NCBI RefSeq assembly: GCF_029504395.1
Contig: NZ_JAQFIF010000017.1
Location: 1-64,000 of the forward strand
DNA length: 64,000 bases
Direction of reading: 5' to 3'
Source of the DNA: Arthrobacter sp. ES3-54
GTDB taxonomy: Bacteria > Actinomycetota > Actinomycetes > Actinomycetales > Micrococcaceae
Shown one piece after another: positions 17,295 to 27,049 of this stretch (its first letter is position 1; each line of letters opens with the position of its first letter). The notes under the pieces are model-generated. The model did no database searches. It was not told the DNA's origin and was given only the letters and a program-made list of their open reading frames with translations. The position numbers and the translations under genes were made by a program.

Positions 17295-19033
17295 GCCGCC
17301 TCCTCCGCCGCGAGCTGCGAGTTGACAATCTCCTGGTACGTTTCGGACGTCTGGAGCAGCTCCTCGTGCGTGCCGTGCGCGACGATCCTGCCGCGGTCCA
17401 GCACCAGGATCTGGTCCGCGTCCACAATGCTGGAGACCCGCTGCGCGATGATCACCAGGGTGGCCCCGGCGGTGTGCTGCTTGAGCGCCTGCCGCAGCCG
17501 GGCGTCCGTGGCGGTGTCCAGTGAGGAGAAGGAGTCGTCAAAGATGTAGAGCTCGGGCCGTTTCACGAGTGCCCGGGCGATCGCGAGCCGCTGCCGCTGG
17601 CCGCCGGAGACGTTGGTGCCGCCCTGCGAGATCGGCGCGTCCAGCCCGCCTTCGAGCTCCTCCACGAAGTCCTGCGCCTGCGCAATGCTCAGCGCCCGCC
17701 AGAGCTCGGCCTCGGTGGCGTCGGGTTTGCCGTAGAGCAGGTTGCTGCGCACCGTGCCGGAGAACAGGAAGGGTTTCTGCGGGACCAGGCCGATGTGCCC
17801 CCACAGCAGGTCAGGGTGGAGCTCGCGCACGTCCACACCGTCGATCCGCACCGAGCCGGAGGTCGCGTCGAACAGCCGCGGCATCAGGTTCACCAGGGTG
17901 GTCTTGCCGGCGCCGGTACTGCCGATGATCGCCGTCGTCTGCCCCGCCCGGGCGGTAAAGCTCACGTCCTGGAGCACCGGCTGCTCGGCCCCCGGGTAGG
18001 CGAACCCGACGTCGCGCATCTCCAGCTCGCCGCGGGCCGCCCGCCCGGCCGCGCGCGAAACCGGGTGCAGCGGCGGCCGGACGCTGGACTCGGTCCCGAG
18101 CACCTCGCCAATCCGGTCCCCGGACACGGCCGCGCGCGGGATCATGATCGCCATGAACGTGGCCATCATGACGGACATCAGGATCTGCATGAGGTAGCTC
18201 AGGAACGCGATGAGGGTGCCAACCTGCATGGACCCGTCCTCGATCCGGAACGCGCCGAACCAGATGACGGCCGCGCTGGAGACGTTGAGCACCAGCATCA
18301 CGGTGGGGAACGCGAGCGCCATCAGCCGGCCGGCGCGCAGCGCAGTGTCCGTGACGTCCTCGTTAGCGCGGGCAAAGCGCGCGGTCTCCACGTCCTCCCG
18401 GACGAAGGCCCGCACCACGCGGATGCCGGTGAGCTGTTCGCGCAGCACCCGGTTGACGGTGTCGATCCGGGTCTGCATGAGCCGGAACAGCGGCACCATC
18501 CGGAAAATGATCGACCCCACCCCAACCAGGAGCACGGGCACACTGACCGCGATCAGCCAGGACAGCTGTACGTCCTGCCGGATGGCCATGATCACCCCGC
18601 CGATGCAGAGCATGGGCGCCGTGACCATGAGCGTGGCGGACATCAGGACCAGCTGCTGGACCTGCTGGACATCGTTGGTGGAGCGGGTGATCAGGCTGGG
18701 CGGCCCGAACCGGGTGACTTCCTGCTCGGAAAACGCCGCCACCTGGCCGAAGATGGCACCCCGGAGGTCCCGGCCCAGCGCCATCGCTGCCTTCGCGCCG
18801 AAGTACACGGCCACGACGGTGCAGACGATCTGCAGCAGGGTAACCAGGAGCATCAGGCCGCCGATGCGCAGGATGTACTCCGTGTTCCCCGTCGCCACGC
18901 CGTTATCGATGATGTCCGCATTCAGGGTGGGCAGGTACAGCGAGGCGATGGACGCCGCCAGCTGGAAGACGACGACGGCGAGCAGCAGCCGGCGCTGCGG
19001 CCGCAGGTATTCGACGAGCAGTTTCCAGAGCAT
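17291..19033 (-). CDS. ABC exporter half-transporter, degenerate-site subunit of a heterodimer
   Basis: This 580-residue half-transporter has six membrane segments in the first 300 residues, Walker A GSTGAGKT (about 371-378), a canonical signature NVSGGQRQRLAIARAL and Walker B IFDDSFSSLD, where Asp (about 500) replaces the catalytic Glu. That substitution marks the non-hydrolytic site of heterodimeric exporters and complements the downstream partner, which has Glu but a changed signature. ATG 19033 has GTGGAG upstream. It is the first gene of the two-gene operon. Confidence 0.93.
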   Translation of the reverse strand: MLWKLLVEYLRPQRRLLLAVVVFQLAASIASLYLPTLNADIIDNGVATGNTEYILRIGGLMLLVTLLQIVCTVVAVYFGAKAAMALGRDLRGAIFGQVAAFSEQEVTRFGPPSLITRSTNDVQQVQQLVLMSATLMVTAPMLCIGGVIMAIRQDVQLSWLIAVSVPVLLVGVGSIIFRMVPLFRLMQTRIDTVNRVLREQLTGIRVVRAFVREDVETARFARANEDVTDTALRAGRLMALAFPTVMLVLNVSSAAVIWFGAFRIEDGSMQVGTLIAFLSYLMQILMSVMMATFMAIMIPRAAVSGDRIGEVLGTESSVRPPLHPVSRAAGRAARGELEMRDVGFAYPGAEQPVLQDVSFTARAGQTTAIIGSTGAGKTTLVNLMPRLFDATSGSVRIDGVDVRELHPDLLWGHIGLVPQKPFLFSGTVRSNLLYGKPDATEAELWRALSIAQAQDFVEELEGGLDAPISQGGTNVSGGQRQRLAIARALVKRPELYIFDDSFSSLDTATDARLRQALKQHTAGATLVIIAQRVSSIVDADQILVLDRGRIVAHGTHEELLQTSETYQEIVNSQLAAEEAA

Positions 19034-19187
19034 CCGGTCTCCACTTCACGCGTCACAGGCACTTGTGTGGGTCAGTCTACGTCCGGCCGCCGGGAGATAG
19101 CTGGGTTCCTCTCAGGGCGAATCGGGGGCGGGCCTGCGGCGATGTTTTTGCTTGCCCGGCACTCCGCCAACGGTGTAGCTTGACCGG

Positions 19188-19568
19188 ATGCTGAGCATTG
19201 GCTCGATCGTGATCCGGGTGGACAACCTCGAACGCCAGATGAGTTTCTGGCAGGCCGCCCTGGGCTACGAACCGCGGTACGCGCCCGACGGCGACTTCGT
19301 GATCCTGCAGCCGCCGGGCGGTAAAGGCACGTGCATCTCCCTGGACCGCGTCCCGGCGGCCGTCCAGATTCCCCCGCGCCTGCATCTGGACCTGTACACG
19401 GACCAACAGGACGCCGAAGTGCAGCGGCTCCTGGCCCTGGGCGCCACCCGGGTGGAATGGAGCAAGCTGCCGGCGGACGCCGACTACGTGATTCTCGCCG
19501 ATCCGGAAGGCAACAGGTTCTGCGTGGTGGACACCGCCGGGACGGGCAATTCGCCCGCGCCCGCCTAG
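19188..19568 (+). CDS. VOC (glyoxalase/bleomycin-resistance-like) domain protein
   Basis: This 126-residue single VOC domain has the opening SIVIRVDNLERQMSFWQAAL, a central LHLDLYTDQQ and the closing VILADPEGNRFCVVD. His in LHLDL and Glu in DPEGN are candidate metal ligands. The enzymatic role is unknown; such proteins range from dioxygenase-like enzymes to binding proteins. It stands alone, divergent from the ABC pair. Confidence 0.85.
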   Translation: MLSIGSIVIRVDNLERQMSFWQAALGYEPRYAPDGDFVILQPPGGKGTCISLDRVPAAVQIPPRLHLDLYTDQQDAEVQRLLALGATRVEWSKLPADADYVILADPEGNRFCVVDTAGTGNSPAPA

Positions 19569-19607
19569 CCGCCTGGCTACCCTCCCCGCCAGCCGTCCGG
19601 CCTTAAC

Positions 19608-20528
19608 TCAGCCGCCCAGCACCACGTTGGCCGGGTCCTCGCCGGCCAGCATGAGATCGATCTGGATCTGCAACAGCCGGCCCATCCGGGGGCGCATCGC
19701 CGAGCTCGCGCCGCCCACGTGCGGGCTGATGATGACACCCGGCGTCCGCCACAGCGGGTGGTCCTGGGGCAGGGGCTCTGGATCGGTGACGTCCAAGGCG
19801 GCGCGGATCCGGCCGGAGGCGGTGTGCCGGACCAGGGCATCAGTGTCCGCCACCGGGCCGCGGGCCACGTTCACCACCAGGGCGCCGTCCGGCATGGCCG
19901 AGAGGAAGGCATCATCAATCAGGTGCCGGGTGGAGTCGCTGAGCGGAACGCCCACCACCACGATGTCGTGCACGGGCAGCAGTGCCGGGAGCTCCGCAAT
20001 GCCGTGGATCCGGCCGCGCTCATCCATGCGTTCCCTGCTGGCCACCCTGGTCACGCTGGTCTCGAACGGAATGAGCCGGTCCTCGATGGACCTGCCCACC
20101 CCGCCGTAGCCGACAATCAGGACGCGGCGGTCTGCCAGGCTGGCTGTGGGCCTGGCCTCCCACCGGCCTTCCTGCTGGTTCTGGATCAGACGGGGCAACT
20201 CGCGCTGGCTGGCGAGGATCAAGGCGAGTGCCAGCTCCGCGGTGGAGGTCTCGTGCACGCCAGACGCGTTGGCGAAGACCCGTCCGGCCGGCAGGAACTC
20301 CGCCACGCCGTCATATCCGATCGACTGGCTCTGCACCAAGGCCGTCTCCACGGATTCCAGGCCCTGCAGGACCTGCGGGCCACCCATGTAGGGCGGAACG
20401 ACGATGTCGATCCGCGGCAGGGGCGGCTCACCGGCCAGGTCCCACTCCAGGATGGTGACGTCCGGGTGCGGCTGAAGGTATTCGCGCAACGCGGCGTCCG
20501 GCAGGCTGACAGTAATTTTCCGGCTCAT
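19608..20528 (-). CDS. D-isomer-specific 2-hydroxyacid dehydrogenase
   Basis: This 306-residue NAD(P)-dependent dehydrogenase has the nucleotide motif GYGGVG (about 140-145), NVARGPVAD with the catalytic Arg, a Glu-containing DVTDPEPLPQDHPLW and the catalytic His in SPHVGG. ATG 20528 is chosen; the frame extends upstream to 20840 but only as a low-complexity reading that overlaps the divergent serine hydrolase. It reduces 2-oxoacids or oxidises D-2-hydroxyacids such as glyoxylate or phosphoglycerate relatives. The exact substrate is not evident. Confidence 0.88.
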   Translation of the reverse strand: MSRKITVSLPDAALREYLQPHPDVTILEWDLAGEPPLPRIDIVVPPYMGGPQVLQGLESVETALVQSQSIGYDGVAEFLPAGRVFANASGVHETSTAELALALILASQRELPRLIQNQQEGRWEARPTASLADRRVLIVGYGGVGRSIEDRLIPFETSVTRVASRERMDERGRIHGIAELPALLPVHDIVVVGVPLSDSTRHLIDDAFLSAMPDGALVVNVARGPVADTDALVRHTASGRIRAALDVTDPEPLPQDHPLWRTPGVIISPHVGGASSAMRPRMGRLLQIQIDLMLAGEDPANVVLGG

Positions 20529-20663
20529 GAGTGCCAGCGTAGTGGACCAGGATGCGGGAGTTTTGTCCGACTTTGGCCCCGCCCCGCGCGCTGCGTGGAC
20601 TTCGCCCCCGGCCGCGCCTAACGTCGAAGGCAGCATCCAGTCGAGTCCGGAAGGCCCACGCAC

Positions 20664-21572
20664 ATGACGAAACCGGGCCCCCGGCCGGCCGCTCCCACCC
20701 ACCGCAGGAAAACGCTCTTGGTCTGGGCCGCCGCCGCGCTCCTGCTGGCCGCCGTCGTGATTCTCGGCGGCATCCGCTCCGTCCCGCCAACGCACAGAGA
20801 CTTTCTGTCTAGTGACTTCCGGACCGCCGCCCACCAGCAAGCGCCGAGCCCGTCAGCGGCCGCCCCGGCGCCCGCGTCACCCGCCGTCGACCTCGCCGCG
20901 GAGATCCAGCGGATCATCGGCGAACACCCCGATCACAGGATCGGCGTCGCCGTGATGGACACCCGCGACGGTCAGCTGCAGAGCTATGGCGACGTGGCAC
21001 CGTACACGGCGGCGAGCACCGCGAAAGTCCTGACCGCCGCCGCGTACTACCACCTCGTGGAAACCGGCGATAAGTCCCTCGATACTCCCCTGGGCGCGTT
21101 CAATGCCGCGTTCCAGCTCAAGGCCATGATCAACACCAGCAGCGACGACTCGTGGCTGCTGCTGATGCAAGATATCGGCTACCCCAACCTCACCGCCTAC
21201 GCCGCCACGCTCGGCATCACCTACGATCCCGAGAAGAACCTCATTGCCCCGCCGGACATGGCGCGGCTCCTGACGCAGCTCGCCACGGGCAAGCTGCTCA
21301 ACGCCGATCACACCGCGGAACTGCTGGGCTACATGCAGCACACCAATGACGAGGACCTCATCCCGGCGGCGCTCGCCCCCGGCATCACGGTGCACCACAA
21401 GTACGGCGTGGTGCTGGGCTACGTCCACGACGCCGCGCTGCTCAGCGCCGGCGACCGCTCCTATGCGGTGGTCATCTACACGTGGGGCCCGAACGACGCC
21501 GACAGCGCGGACCGTCTGGACCTCATCCACGACCTGACTCACCAGGTCACGGGTGCCCTGTTCGGGCAGTAG
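20664..21572 (+). CDS. Membrane-anchored serine hydrolase, class A beta-lactamase-like
   Basis: This 302-residue protein has a positively charged N-terminus, one membrane anchor at about 17-36, an Ala/Pro/Ser linker and a penicillin-binding fold. The three active-site motifs are STAK (S118, K121), SDD (about 160-162, in place of SDN) and HKYG (245-248, in place of KTG). Family members of this kind hydrolyse cell-wall-related or unknown substrates, and the altered motifs argue against a true beta-lactamase. A close paralogue with the same motif order lies at 51748-52719. Confidence 0.85.
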   Translation: MTKPGPRPAAPTHRRKTLLVWAAAALLLAAVVILGGIRSVPPTHRDFLSSDFRTAAHQQAPSPSAAAPAPASPAVDLAAEIQRIIGEHPDHRIGVAVMDTRDGQLQSYGDVAPYTAASTAKVLTAAAYYHLVETGDKSLDTPLGAFNAAFQLKAMINTSSDDSWLLLMQDIGYPNLTAYAATLGITYDPEKNLIAPPDMARLLTQLATGKLLNADHTAELLGYMQHTNDEDLIPAALAPGITVHHKYGVVLGYVHDAALLSAGDRSYAVVIYTWGPNDADSADRLDLIHDLTHQVTGALFGQ

Positions 21573-22047
21573 CACGACAGTATTGACGTGCACCTGCGTG
21601 GGACCTGTTAACAGTCTGAAAATCAACCGATCAGAGGTGGCGCACGCTCCATTACGGGGGCAGGATGAAAGAAGCGGGAATAGTCTCAGCCGCAACTGCC
21701 CGATGGAATCCCACGATCATGGGCCGCCCTCTGGAGGAGCACCAGATGTCCATTCCTTCTGAATCGCGAACCTGCCGTCCCGCCGAAGCCGGGACCCCCG
21801 GTCCCCCACGGCCCGCCGCGCCACCCTGACCGGGCCCGCGCCGCCCAAACCGCGAGCCCCGCACCATTGGGGCCCGGAACCGCCCGCACTCCGGGCAGAT
21901 CGAGGCTGCTGGGGCCTCGGATTCCTCCCGACTCGTGAGCAGGAGACGCCGCAGTATTGGGGCAAGCCAGGATCCCGTGAATTAGGCCCGCGCCGACGCG
22001 CGGCCCAGAGGGTACTCGCGGATCCGGGCTTTTTCCAGGGAGTCACC
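21573..22047. other. Long intergenic region before the two-component genes
   Basis: These 475 bases contain no convincing gene. A 54-codon frame at 21665-21829 on the plus strand starts with ATG but ends Pro/Ala-rich and is unsupported. The region may hold the promoter of the response regulator. Confidence 0.4.
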
Positions 22048-22713
22048 TTGATCCGCATCCTCATTGCAGAAGACGAAGAACGCATCTCCCGGTTCATCGA
22101 AAAGGGCCTGCGCGCGGCTGGCTACGCGCCCACCGTGGTGGCCGACGGCGTCACGGCCGTGGACTACGCCTCCAGCGGCGAATTCGATCTCCTGCTCCTC
22201 GACATCGGGCTCCCCCGCCTGGACGGTTACGCCGTCCTGGCGGCCCTGCGCCGCAGCCAGGTGGGCATCCCGGTCATCTTCCTCACGGCCCGCGGGTCAT
22301 CCACCGACACCGTCGCAGCGCTGGAGGGCGGCGCCGACGACTACATCGTCAAGCCGTTCCACTTCGAAGAACTCGTGGCGCGCATCCGGGCCCGGATCCG
22401 CAAAGGGGACACCGGTGATGTGCTGGCGGGAAGCGTCATGCGCTACGGACCCCTGGAGCTGAACCTGCTCACCCGCACGGTCAGCGTGGACGGCCGGATG
22501 GTGGAGCTCTCCGCCCGCGAATTCGCCTTGGTGGAAATGTTCCTGCTGCACCCTGGGCAGGTCCTGAGCCGGCAGCAGCTGCTCAGCCACGTCTGGGGCT
22601 ACGACTTCGACGGCACGTCCAACGTGGTGGACGTGTACGTGCGCCAGTTGCGGATGAAACTCGGCGCCGACCGCATCCTCACCACCCGGGGCGCCGGGTA
22701 CCGCCTCAGCTAG
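22048..22713 (+). CDS. OmpR/PhoB-family response regulator
   Basis: This 221-residue regulator starts with TTG and has GGGAG at good spacing. The receiver domain has acidic residues in AEDEERI, the phosphorylated Asp at about 52 (LLLDIGLPRLDG), Thr in FLTARG and Lys at about 102 (VKPF). The C-terminal winged helix spans about 125-220 (ELSAREFALVEMFLLHPGQV then VDVYVRQLRMKLG). It is followed 66 bases later by its histidine kinase. The target genes are unknown; the glycan operon starting at 24538 is the nearest candidate. Confidence 0.94.
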   Translation: MIRILIAEDEERISRFIEKGLRAAGYAPTVVADGVTAVDYASSGEFDLLLLDIGLPRLDGYAVLAALRRSQVGIPVIFLTARGSSTDTVAALEGGADDYIVKPFHFEELVARIRARIRKGDTGDVLAGSVMRYGPLELNLLTRTVSVDGRMVELSAREFALVEMFLLHPGQVLSRQQLLSHVWGYDFDGTSNVVDVYVRQLRMKLGADRILTTRGAGYRLS

Positions 22714-22779
22714 GCCCAAGCTAGTCAGAACTACGTAAACCGCTGCAATGCCAGCTGGTCGTCCCAGGAAGGGAACAGA

Positions 22780-24318
22780 GTGGCCACCTTGGATGAACGT
22801 CCCAGCGGGGACGCCCAGGCCGGGCCGGCGGCTGCCTCTCCTGAGTCGGAAACCCAGGACCCGTCCGGCTGGGGCGCCAAGATCCACTCGGTGCGTTTCC
22901 GGGTGGTCGCGGCCATGCTGGGCATGATGCTCGCCGGGCTCATCACTGCGGGGTTGGTCACGTTCGTGGTCCAGTTCCAGGAGTCCGACGCCAGGCTCGA
23001 CCAGGCGCTTCTGGACAAGGCCAACGCCGTGGTCAAGCTGGTCCAGACCAAGAAAACGTCCGGGGACTACGCCGACAAGACGTACATCAGTGCCCTTCAC
23101 GAGGCCGCGGAAGATCTCGAGCCGCGCAGCAACGAAGTCATGGCCGGGATTGTGGATGGGCGCGTGGCGTGGACCGTTGAGGGCAGCGGGGACACCGACC
23201 TCCTGAACCAAGGCATGTTCGCCGACGCCGCCCAGCTCAGGAATCCGGCCGGCGCATCCTTCGGCGAGCTGAACTCGGACGGCCGCCCGCTCAGGACTGT
23301 GGTGCTGCCCATGAGGGGCGTCACCGGGGCGTTCCTCATGGTCGGTCGGGACGCGGGCGACCAGCGCGAGCACAATGCCAGCTCCGTCCAGACGTATTCT
23401 CTGGTGGCCCTCGGCATGCTCTCAGCGGCCGCGGTGATCGGCGGCATCGTCGCCGGGCGGCTGCTCGATCCGCTCCGCCGTATGCGCGAGACTTCCAGGG
23501 CGGTGGGCCCGGAGGACCTTACGCAGCGGGTGGAGGTGCGCAAGGGTGAGGACGACGTCACTCTGCTTGCCAAGACCTTCAACACCATGCTGGAAAGGCT
23601 GGATGAGGGCGCCCAGCAGCAACAGCAGTTCCTGGACGACGCCGGCCATGAGCTGCGGACCCCGCTGACCATTCTCCGCGGGCACCTCGAGCTCGTGACA
23701 GTCGATGATCCGGAAGATGTCATTGCCACCAGGGACGTGCTGCTGGACGAGGTGGACCGGATGCAGCGCCTGGTGGACGACCTCCTGCTGCTCGCCAACT
23801 CCGGCGACCCCGGCTTCATCCGGCGTGAACCCGTCCGGATCACGGAGCTCCTGGACCAAGTCATGGAGAAAGTGCACGTCCTCGCCGACCGCAACTGGCA
23901 GATCGATGAAAGAGCCGACTACGTGGTGGAGGCGGATCCGCAGCGTCTCACCCAGGCCCTGGTCCAACTCGCTGCCAACGCCGTCAAATACACCGGGCCG
24001 TCCTCCACGATCGCGCTGGGTTCCCGGATTGAGCGCCCGACGGCGGACGACGGCACCTCGCTGCCCCCGCAGGACACCCTCCTGCTGTGGGTGCGCGATG
24101 ACGGGATCGGCATCGCAGCCGAGGACCAGCAACGGATCTTCGAACGCTTCGGCCGGGCGCACACGGGCCGCGGCGAGCAGGGCTCGGGACTGGGCCTGGC
24201 AATCGTTTCGGCAATCGCCCAGGCGCACGGCGGCGTCGCCACAGTGGAGTCCGAATACGGCCATGGGGCCACGTTCTTGATCCGGATCCCCCTGCAGTCC
24301 ACCGGCGTCCGCGTCTGA
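22780..24318 (+). CDS. Sensor histidine kinase
   Basis: This 512-residue membrane kinase has a first helix near 41-65, an extracytoplasmic sensor of about 140 residues, a second helix near 205-226, a HAMP segment to about 270, the phosphoacceptor His at about 290 (DDAGHELRTPLTIL), an N box (LVQLAANAVKYT) and G boxes (DDGIGIAAED, GSGLGLAIV). The start is GTG with GGAAGGGA upstream. It pairs with the OmpR-type regulator upstream. The signal is unknown; the sensor has no recognisable domain. Confidence 0.94.
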   Translation: MATLDERPSGDAQAGPAAASPESETQDPSGWGAKIHSVRFRVVAAMLGMMLAGLITAGLVTFVVQFQESDARLDQALLDKANAVVKLVQTKKTSGDYADKTYISALHEAAEDLEPRSNEVMAGIVDGRVAWTVEGSGDTDLLNQGMFADAAQLRNPAGASFGELNSDGRPLRTVVLPMRGVTGAFLMVGRDAGDQREHNASSVQTYSLVALGMLSAAAVIGGIVAGRLLDPLRRMRETSRAVGPEDLTQRVEVRKGEDDVTLLAKTFNTMLERLDEGAQQQQQFLDDAGHELRTPLTILRGHLELVTVDDPEDVIATRDVLLDEVDRMQRLVDDLLLLANSGDPGFIRREPVRITELLDQVMEKVHVLADRNWQIDERADYVVEADPQRLTQALVQLAANAVKYTGPSSTIALGSRIERPTADDGTSLPPQDTLLLWVRDDGIGIAAEDQQRIFERFGRAHTGRGEQGSGLGLAIVSAIAQAHGGVATVESEYGHGATFLIRIPLQSTGVRV

Positions 24319-24537
24319 ACTGGGCTGCCGGCTGACTCACGCCCGCACCCAACCGGTCGCCCGCCTAAGCGCGGGGCCGCAGACGCCGGGCCTTGGATGA
24401 GAAATCCTTCATCTTCTCCTCATCCCACCCTCACTCTTGGGGTGCAGGCTGGTGTCTATCATCGGACAGCGCCGGCACCGGGCACAGCTGCGATCGCGGC
24501 CAAGCCCGGGGCACCAGGGGGCGGGGGAGGATTTGCT

Positions 24538-25842
24538 GTGGAGCCACTGCGGATAGTGCTGTACTCACATGATTCAGTGGGCCTGGGACATGTGCGTCGG
24601 AATCTGGCACTGGCCCACGCACTGAACAATCAGCTTCCCGGCTTGATCGGCCGCCCCGTCACCGGAATCCTCATCACCGGCACAGCCCTGGCCCCGGCGT
24701 TCCAGTTGCCCGACGGCTGGGACTGGGTGCTTCTTCCCGGCGTCGCGAAGGGGTCCGCGGGCTACCTGCCCCGGAACCTGGCGTTGCCCATGCATGAGCT
24801 CGTCCCATTGCGGGCCAGGCTGCTGCAGGCAACGCTGGCCGGATTCTCCCCCCACCTGGTGGTGGTGGACCGGCACGCCACGGGCGTCCACGGCGAACTA
24901 GAAATAGCCTTGCGGCGCGCACGCACCGCCGGGCCCGTGCGCGTGGTCCTCGGCCTCCGCGAGGTCCTTGACTCGCCCGCCGCGGCCCTCAGCGAATGGG
25001 CCAAGGTGGGCGGACCCCGCGTGGTCAAGGCCCTGTTCGATGCCATCTGGGTCTACGGCGATCCCGCCGTCCACGATCCCGTGGCCTCCGGCGAAATACC
25101 GTTCGCCCTCCGGAAGCTCATCCGGTACACGGGCTACCTCGCCGAGGGGCGCCCTTCGGTGTCTGGAACTAGCTGCATGCCCGGCCAGTACTGCATGACG
25201 ACCGTCGGCGGGGGCTCGGACGGCTTTGCCCTGGCCCGTGTCGCCGTCGCCGCGCCGGTCCCGGACGGGCTGGGACACCTGGTGGTCGCCGGACCGCAGA
25301 TGCCCGCCGAGCAGCTCAACGACCTCCGGCAGCAAGCCCGCCCGGGCGTAAGAGTGGTGTCCACAGTGGAAGACATCGTGTTTCACATCCGGCACGCCGG
25401 CGCCGTCGTCGCCATGGGCGGCTACAACACGGTGTGCGAGATCATGAGCACCACTGTCCCCGCGCTGATCGTGCCCCGCACGCAGTCGCGCGCCGAGCAG
25501 CGGATCCGGGCCGCGTCCCTGGCCGCGGCAGGGTATTTGGAACAACACGACATTGGCACGCTGACGCCCGAGATCCTGGCCGGCTGGCTGGCCGCCCGGC
25601 TCGGCACCACTGTGGACCGCCGTCGAGCGGTGCTGGACGGCCTGATCCGGGTTCCGCAGCTGGCCGCCGAGCTGCTGCGGCCGCTGGCCGATTCCGATCA
25701 GTTCAGTCCCGATCAGGCCAATTCCGAACTGGCCAATTCCGATCTGGCCAATTCCGATCTGATCAGTGCAGATCAGTTCCGGGCGGACGAAAGCGTGGCC
25801 GCAGCCCGCACGAAGGACGGTGCCAGCCGTGTCGCCGTTTGA
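24538..25842 (+). CDS. Glycosyltransferase, COG4671-like (GT-B, MurG-related fold)
   Basis: This 434-residue predicted glycosyltransferase opens with LRIVLYSHDSVGLGHVRRNL, the signature of the COG4671 'predicted glycosyl transferase' group. It has a nucleotide-sugar-binding C-terminal half (VVAMGGYNTVCEIMS and PALIVPR). GTG 24538 is chosen because GGGGGAGG lies seven bases upstream. The C-terminal tail has three copies of a 15-bp repeat (ANSDL-type pentapeptide). It heads a seven-gene operon and overlaps the next glycosyltransferase. Donor and acceptor are unknown; no membrane segment is evident. Confidence 0.85.
   Translation: MEPLRIVLYSHDSVGLGHVRRNLALAHALNNQLPGLIGRPVTGILITGTALAPAFQLPDGWDWVLLPGVAKGSAGYLPRNLALPMHELVPLRARLLQATLAGFSPHLVVVDRHATGVHGELEIALRRARTAGPVRVVLGLREVLDSPAAALSEWAKVGGPRVVKALFDAIWVYGDPAVHDPVASGEIPFALRKLIRYTGYLAEGRPSVSGTSCMPGQYCMTTVGGGSDGFALARVAVAAPVPDGLGHLVVAGPQMPAEQLNDLRQQARPGVRVVSTVEDIVFHIRHAGAVVAMGGYNTVCEIMSTTVPALIVPRTQSRAEQRIRAASLAAAGYLEQHDIGTLTPEILAGWLAARLGTTVDRRRAVLDGLIRVPQLAAELLRPLADSDQFSPDQANSELANSDLANSDLISADQFRADESVAAARTKDGASRVAV
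25716..25760 (+). repeat. Three 15-bp tandem repeats in the glycosyltransferase tail
   Basis: The units are GGCCAATTCCGAACT and GGCCAATTCCGATCT twice. They encode the repeated tail pentapeptide without shifting frame. Flanking GATCAG words continue the pattern in degenerate form. Confidence 0.9.
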
Positions 25843-27049
25843 ACCCGGGACGGCGTACGTCCTGAAGGTGTATCCGCGTTTCTCCGAAACGTTCATCGTC
25901 TCTGAGATCCTGGCCCGCGAGGCGGCGGGGGACCGGATCGAGATCTTCTCGCTCCGGCCCACCGACGACCCCCGGTTCCATCCGGAGCTCGCCCGGGTCC
26001 AGGCACCGGTGACGTACATTGACCGCCCCATCAAGGCATCGCTCCTGTGGCAGAGCCTCCGGATGGCCGACGCGGCCGGGCTCACGGCCGCCGTCGGCCG
26101 GAATCTGGGCGAACTCACCGCAGCCACGGCGGACGACGCCGTCCAGGCCATCAGCCTGGCCACTGCCATGCAGGACCGGAACATCCAGCACATGCACGTC
26201 CACTTCGCCTCGGGCGCCACCACTGTGGCGCGGCTGGCGTCCCTGATTACCGGGATCCCGTTCTCGTTCACCGCGCACGCGGTGGATATCTTCCATGATT
26301 CGGTCCAGGACGAGGATCTGCGGCTCAAGCTGGAGCAGGCCCACCACGCCGTAACCATCAGCCAGTACAACATGCGCTACCTGCGCCGCCGCTTCCCGGG
26401 CGCGACGTCCCGGCTCCATCTGGTGCGCAACGGCCTGGAGCTGGAGCGCTTTCCCTACCGGGAGCCCCGCCCGCTCGGCACCACCGTGCGGATCGCCGCC
26501 GTCGGTCGCCTAGTGGAGAAGAAGGGCTTCCAGCATCTGTTGCCGGCGGCCGCCGAGCTGCTGGACCAGGGGGTCAAAATGGACCTCCGGATCGCCGGGA
26601 CCGGGATCATGGCCGAGGAGTTGGAGGCCAGCATCGGTCAGCTCCGGCTCCGCGAGCACGTCCGCCTCCTTGGCCCCCAGACCCAGGACCAGGTCCACGA
26701 GCTGCTCGACTCCGCCGATATCTTCGTGGCGCCCTGCGTGATCGGCGCCGACGGCAACGCGGACGGCATGCCCACAGTCCTGCTCGAGGCCATGGCCACG
26801 GGCGTCCCCTGCGTCAGCACGTCCGTCACCGGCATCCCCGAAGTGGTCCGGAACGGCTCCACCGGGGTCCTGGTCCGGCCCGGCAACCCGCACGTCCTGG
26901 CCCGCGGCATCCGCACGCTCGGCTCCCCCGCCACGGACAGGGTTGCTGTGTCCCGCAATGCCCGCGCCCTGATCGAGGAGGACTACGACGTCCACCGCCA
27001 GGCCGGGCTCCTGAGGTCCCTCTCCCGTTCGGAAAGGAGAGTTGCATGA
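25829..27049 (+). CDS. Glycosyltransferase family 4
   Basis: This 406-residue GT4 enzyme has an N-terminal domain beginning YVLKVYPRFSETFIVSEI and a C-terminal Rossmann domain with GRLVEKKGFQHLL and the E-x7-E donor motif (GMPTVLLEAMATGVPCVSTS). A GTG at 25829 with GGACGG upstream is chosen, giving a 14-base overlap with the preceding gene. It ends in an ATGA overlap with the next. This type often adds sugars to exopolysaccharides or glycolipids. Confidence 0.9.
   Translation: MSPFEPGTAYVLKVYPRFSETFIVSEILAREAAGDRIEIFSLRPTDDPRFHPELARVQAPVTYIDRPIKASLLWQSLRMADAAGLTAAVGRNLGELTAATADDAVQAISLATAMQDRNIQHMHVHFASGATTVARLASLITGIPFSFTAHAVDIFHDSVQDEDLRLKLEQAHHAVTISQYNMRYLRRRFPGATSRLHLVRNGLELERFPYREPRPLGTTVRIAAVGRLVEKKGFQHLLPAAAELLDQGVKMDLRIAGTGIMAEELEASIGQLRLREHVRLLGPQTQDQVHELLDSADIFVAPCVIGADGNADGMPTVLLEAMATGVPCVSTSVTGIPEVVRNGSTGVLVRPGNPHVLARGIRTLGSPATDRVAVSRNARALIEEDYDVHRQAGLLRSLSRSERRVA

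Noticed and set aside
15336..19183. Large plus-strand frames over the ABC exporter pair
   Set aside because: They are His/Gly/Arg-rich antisense readings opposite two ABC genes with complete motifs.
20664..21572. Beta-lactamase resistance gene
   Set aside because: The second and third active-site motifs are altered (SDD, HKYG), so a resistance function is not supported.
21665..21829. Small gene of 54 codons
   Set aside because: It has a start but no convincing composition, motif or conserved context, and its end is Pro/Ala low complexity.
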